Source of the DNA: Gammaproteobacteria bacterium
Lineage (GTDB): Bacteria > Pseudomonadota > Gammaproteobacteria > Arenicellales > DRJH01
Reading direction: 5' to 3'
Assembly: GCA_011052285.1 (NCBI GenBank)
Contig: DRJH01000010.1
Location: forward strand, 1 to 7,842
DNA length: 7,842 bases
Shown piece after piece: positions 5,826 through 7,842 of this stretch; the first letter of the stretch is position 1; every line of letters starts with the position of its first letter. The translations under genes and the position numbers were made by a program. A model generated the notes under the pieces. The model searched no databases. It worked only from the letters and a program-made list of their open reading frames with translations, and had not been told where the DNA came from.

Positions 5826-6943
5826 GTAGACACCCACTCCCGAACTAGACGGCAGATTTTTTTCACCATCTCCTCGCTTACACCATCATGAAGGGGTAAC
5901 AACAGGATACGCTCAGCAAGCCTTTCACTACCCGAGTAACTTTTACCGGTGTATTCTGCGCCAGCGCTATAGGCAAAATAGCTGGCAACATTAATACCTT
6001 TCCTGAGGAGGTACGTATACAACGACTGTCTGTCTTCAACCACCAGAGGGTAGAATGGGGCAGTATCTTTTTCCATCACCTCTGACCATGCTTCACCCAG
6101 GTATCCCAGCCTTTTGCGATATAAACTGGACAACTTTCGCAAATGTTTAACATCAGTCTTGTCGAGCGCCCTAAAAACCAGCCCGGACAGACACGACTGC
6201 ATGCTGCGTGATACAAGAATTAGCGGTAGCCTGTCAAAATTAATTGCCTGCCCAGGCTTATAGCCAATAAGTTTTTTTATATGCGATTCCAGGAATATTC
6301 TTAGCTTCCATATGACAGATGTATATCCGAAAATTGCCCCCAGTCCGCCAACTAAAGACAGATTCTTATAAGAACGTTCAGAATACACGTCCCTGACAGT
6401 GAATTTGTCATTATGTTTTATAACTCCCAATCCGCCAAAACCCAGGCTAATCGGTTTACCTTTCCCAAAACTGTACACACAGGCGTCCGGAACCGGACTC
6501 GACATACTCTCAAACAGCTGTTCATATGATGCAATAGCGCAATCCTCTATGTATAGCGCATTATTCCTGTCACAAAATTGCCTGAAGAAACTGCGATCCG
6601 GGGGTGCACCAAACATATGTGATGCTACCACTGCCACGAGCCCGGTATATTCATTGTCCTCCACTGCCTGTATATTCATCCTGCCGAGTTCATCAACGTC
6701 ACAGAACACCGGTTCACAATCAGCGGCCAGAACAGCCCGGACAACACGATCGCAGGTGTACGATGGCAACATTACCTTTCCCGTACGCTTTGAGCGAAGC
6801 AGGATATCAACTAATGCATTGCTGGCGGAGGCATGCCAACTCGCTGTCCCGTTGAAATATTCTGGTACTCCCGGATTATTTCGCTGGAACGGGCCTAGAA
6901 GAACATCCAGGCAACTGACGCTTGGTTTGTAGCGCAGAATCAT
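5801..6943 (-). CDS. DegT/DnrJ/EryC1/StrS-type PLP-dependent aminotransferase
   Basis: A 380-residue fold-type I PLP protein. FNGTASWHASASNALVDIL (30-48) is the family's N-terminal S/N-G-T-A-S phosphate-binding region. KVMLPSYTCDRVVRAVLAADCEPVFCDVD (56-84) matches the P-x-x-T ... G/A-x-x-P-V-F-x-D-V-D block. LYIEDCAIAS (130-139) gives Asp134, which should bind the pyridine nitrogen. YSFGKGKPISLGFGGLGV (157-174) holds the Schiff-base lysine, most likely Lys163 from its spacing to the GG, though Lys161 is possible. The C-terminal part (about 265-370) is the small domain. Typical members transaminate keto-sugar nucleotides; this one is fairly divergent, so the substrate is unsure. ATG 6943 was chosen because it shares ATGA with the stop of the upstream membrane protein gene. 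Starts further upstream, such as 7159, would lie inside that gene and encode unrelated sequence. No Shine-Dalgarno is evident; translational coupling is likely. Confidence 0.82.
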   Translation of the reverse strand: MILRYKPSVSCLDVLLGPFQRNNPGVPEYFNGTASWHASASNALVDILLRSKRTGKVMLPSYTCDRVVRAVLAADCEPVFCDVDELGRMNIQAVEDNEYTGLVAVVASHMFGAPPDRSFFRQFCDRNNALYIEDCAIASYEQLFESMSSPVPDACVYSFGKGKPISLGFGGLGVIKHNDKFTVRDVYSERSYKNLSLVGGLGAIFGYTSVIWKLRIFLESHIKKLIGYKPGQAINFDRLPLILVSRSMQSCLSGLVFRALDKTDVKHLRKLSSLYRKRLGYLGEAWSEVMEKDTAPFYPLVVEDRQSLYTYLLRKGINVASYFAYSAGAEYTGKSYSGSERLAERILLLPLHDGVSEEMVKKICRLVREWVSTHEDVSAC

Positions 6944-7842
6944 GTCACTGAAGCACGTATCCTGATTACTCCGAGCACCGATACGATTGCCGCCACTACA
7001 AGATCTTGTGCTATCTGCCAGCATCTGGATATCAATGCAATAGAAACCAACAACTCGATTGATATACCATCCATCATAGTTGTGCCAACGGTGATAAATA
7101 CCAGTTCGCGCACACCAACGCCGGCCGGTACCAGAAATGCGAAAACTCCGACGACCCACGAGAGTATCAAATACGCCATATAGGTGGCAGATTCCTGCAG
7201 CGTAAAACCGAAAACAGCATTCATCATTAGGTAGTAAGACAGCAGGCTTGTCACAAATACAGTTACAAAATAGGCCCCTACTTTCACAGACAGTACTTTC
7301 CAGTCTGGGGGGGAAAGAACCGGGCTCTGTACATAGGATTTTGGTATCAGGCGACGGAATACTTCTCCCGAGAAATGTGAACCGGACGCCACCAGAGCCA
7401 TAGCTGCTCCTGATAGCAGAATACCTACCGCCCCCAACATACTTACTGGAAAAACAATTAGTGCAGCCGCAATACTGAGGTTCATGAAAATGGAAACAAG
7501 CATCAAGTCAAGATTGGCTGAGGTAATACCGATCGATGCCCCCTGCTTACCAACGGCAGCTACCTGATACATGATGCCCCATATCTTTCCAGGAACGTAC
7601 TTCGCAACCTGCCCGTAAAAAAATATTCTATGCGCCAGGCCCGACGGAACATCCAACCCATATTTTTTTAACAATATTCTGAACAGCATGCTGCTGGCCA
7701 AAATTCCCGTTATCCCTACAAAAATAGACACTACAAAAAGCAGCCAGTCCGCCTGCCTTAAAAGCTCAACAAGCTGACCCCAGCTGCGTTGTACCAGAAA
7801 CAGGATAAATACCAGCCCTGAAACCAGAAGGACGAGTGACAC
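6940..7842 (-). CDS. Lysylphosphatidylglycerol synthase TM-domain / flippase-like membrane protein, N-terminus outside window
   Basis: Three hundred residues are visible, reading in from the right edge. The GTG at the very edge could be a start but is more likely an internal Val, so the gene is treated as partial. The protein is mostly hydrophobic, with about seven or eight membrane spans. Two landmarks identify the LPG_synthase_TM (AglD-like, UPF0104) family: GQVAKYVPGKIWGI (77-90) and FLVPAGVGVRELV (236-248). The soluble aminoacyl-transferase domain of true MprF is absent because the protein ends at SVLGVIRIRASVT. Stand-alone members occur near glycosyltransferases and are proposed to handle or flip lipid-linked substrates, but the exact role is not settled. 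The stop shares ATGA with the aminotransferase start, so the two genes are co-transcribed and probably co-translated. Confidence 0.83.
   Translation of the reverse strand: MSLVLLVSGLVFILFLVQRSWGQLVELLRQADWLLFVVSIFVGITGILASSMLFRILLKKYGLDVPSGLAHRIFFYGQVAKYVPGKIWGIMYQVAAVGKQGASIGITSANLDLMLVSIFMNLSIAAALIVFPVSMLGAVGILLSGAAMALVASGSHFSGEVFRRLIPKSYVQSPVLSPPDWKVLSVKVGAYFVTVFVTSLLSYYLMMNAVFGFTLQESATYMAYLILSWVVGVFAFLVPAGVGVRELVFITVGTTMMDGISIELLVSIALISRCWQIAQDLVVAAIVSVLGVIRIRASVT

Noticed and set aside
5857..5863. T7 run just after the convergent stops, as a rightward intrinsic terminator
   Set aside because: It encodes Lys-Lys in the aminotransferase on the opposite strand, and no convincing GC-rich stem precedes it.
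6399..6932. 177-residue + strand frame opposite the aminotransferase
   Set aside because: It is an antisense shadow of a well-supported coding region, with no recognisable protein features.
5801..7159. Long open frame on the - strand extending the aminotransferase upstream to 7159
   Set aside because: The extra 72 residues lie inside the upstream membrane-protein gene in another frame and look unrelated to any PLP enzyme; ATG 6943 overlaps that gene's stop in a normal ATGA arrangement.
7840..7842. GTG at the window edge as the true start of the membrane protein
   Set aside because: A start exactly at the edge is probably coincidental. Family members usually have further N-terminal residues, and the upstream DNA is not visible.

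Overview
The window looks like part of a cell-surface glycan (O-antigen, capsule or exopolysaccharide) or glycolipid biosynthesis cluster from a Gram-negative bacterium. A gammaproteobacterium is my best guess, from the style of the proteins and the insertion sequence and from the roughly 50% GC content. This placement is inference: there is no rRNA or other taxonomic marker in the window.

Region 1 (1-4349, + strand) is a tight run of genes in one direction. It holds the C-terminal end of a family 2 polyprenyl-phosphate glycosyltransferase, a class I SAM methyltransferase with a hydrophobic C-terminal segment, a family 4 glycosyltransferase, a FemAB/GNAT-fold acyl- or aminoacyl-transferase, a second class I SAM methyltransferase, and the 5' end of a flavin-dependent monooxygenase-like gene. 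Two junctions are 4-base stop/start overlaps (GTGA at 1239-1242, ATGA at 4157-4160) and the others are gaps of 13 to 56 bases, as expected for one operon. Shine-Dalgarno signals are poor throughout.

Region 2 (about 4350-5406) is a degenerate IS4-family insertion sequence inside the monooxygenase gene. Its transposase has a frameshift near 4513, Asn in place of the expected first catalytic Asp (codon 4744-4746), and an internal deletion near 5296. A 9-base imperfect inverted repeat (4350-4358 / 5398-5406) with ATTTC directly outside each end marks the probable boundaries. The monooxygenase survives as an N-terminal piece with a premature TGA and a C-terminal piece (about 5407-5825). The central part, including the expected NADPH-binding fold, is missing, so an adjacent deletion has occurred as well as an insertion.

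Region 3 (5801-7842, - strand) is a convergent pair. A multi-membrane-span protein of the lysylphosphatidylglycerol synthase TM / flippase-like family runs off the right edge and overlaps by 4 bases the start of a DegT/DnrJ/EryC1/StrS-type PLP aminotransferase. The 3' end of the aminotransferase overlaps the dead monooxygenase by 25 bases.

Inferred teamwork: the glycosyltransferases build a lipid-linked glycan. The aminotransferase supplies an amino sugar, and the FemAB-like protein and methyltransferases decorate it. The flippase-like membrane protein may help to handle lipid-linked material. The monooxygenase was probably an extra tailoring step that has been lost in this strain. I see no RNA genes, CRISPR arrays, convincing promoters or convincing terminators.
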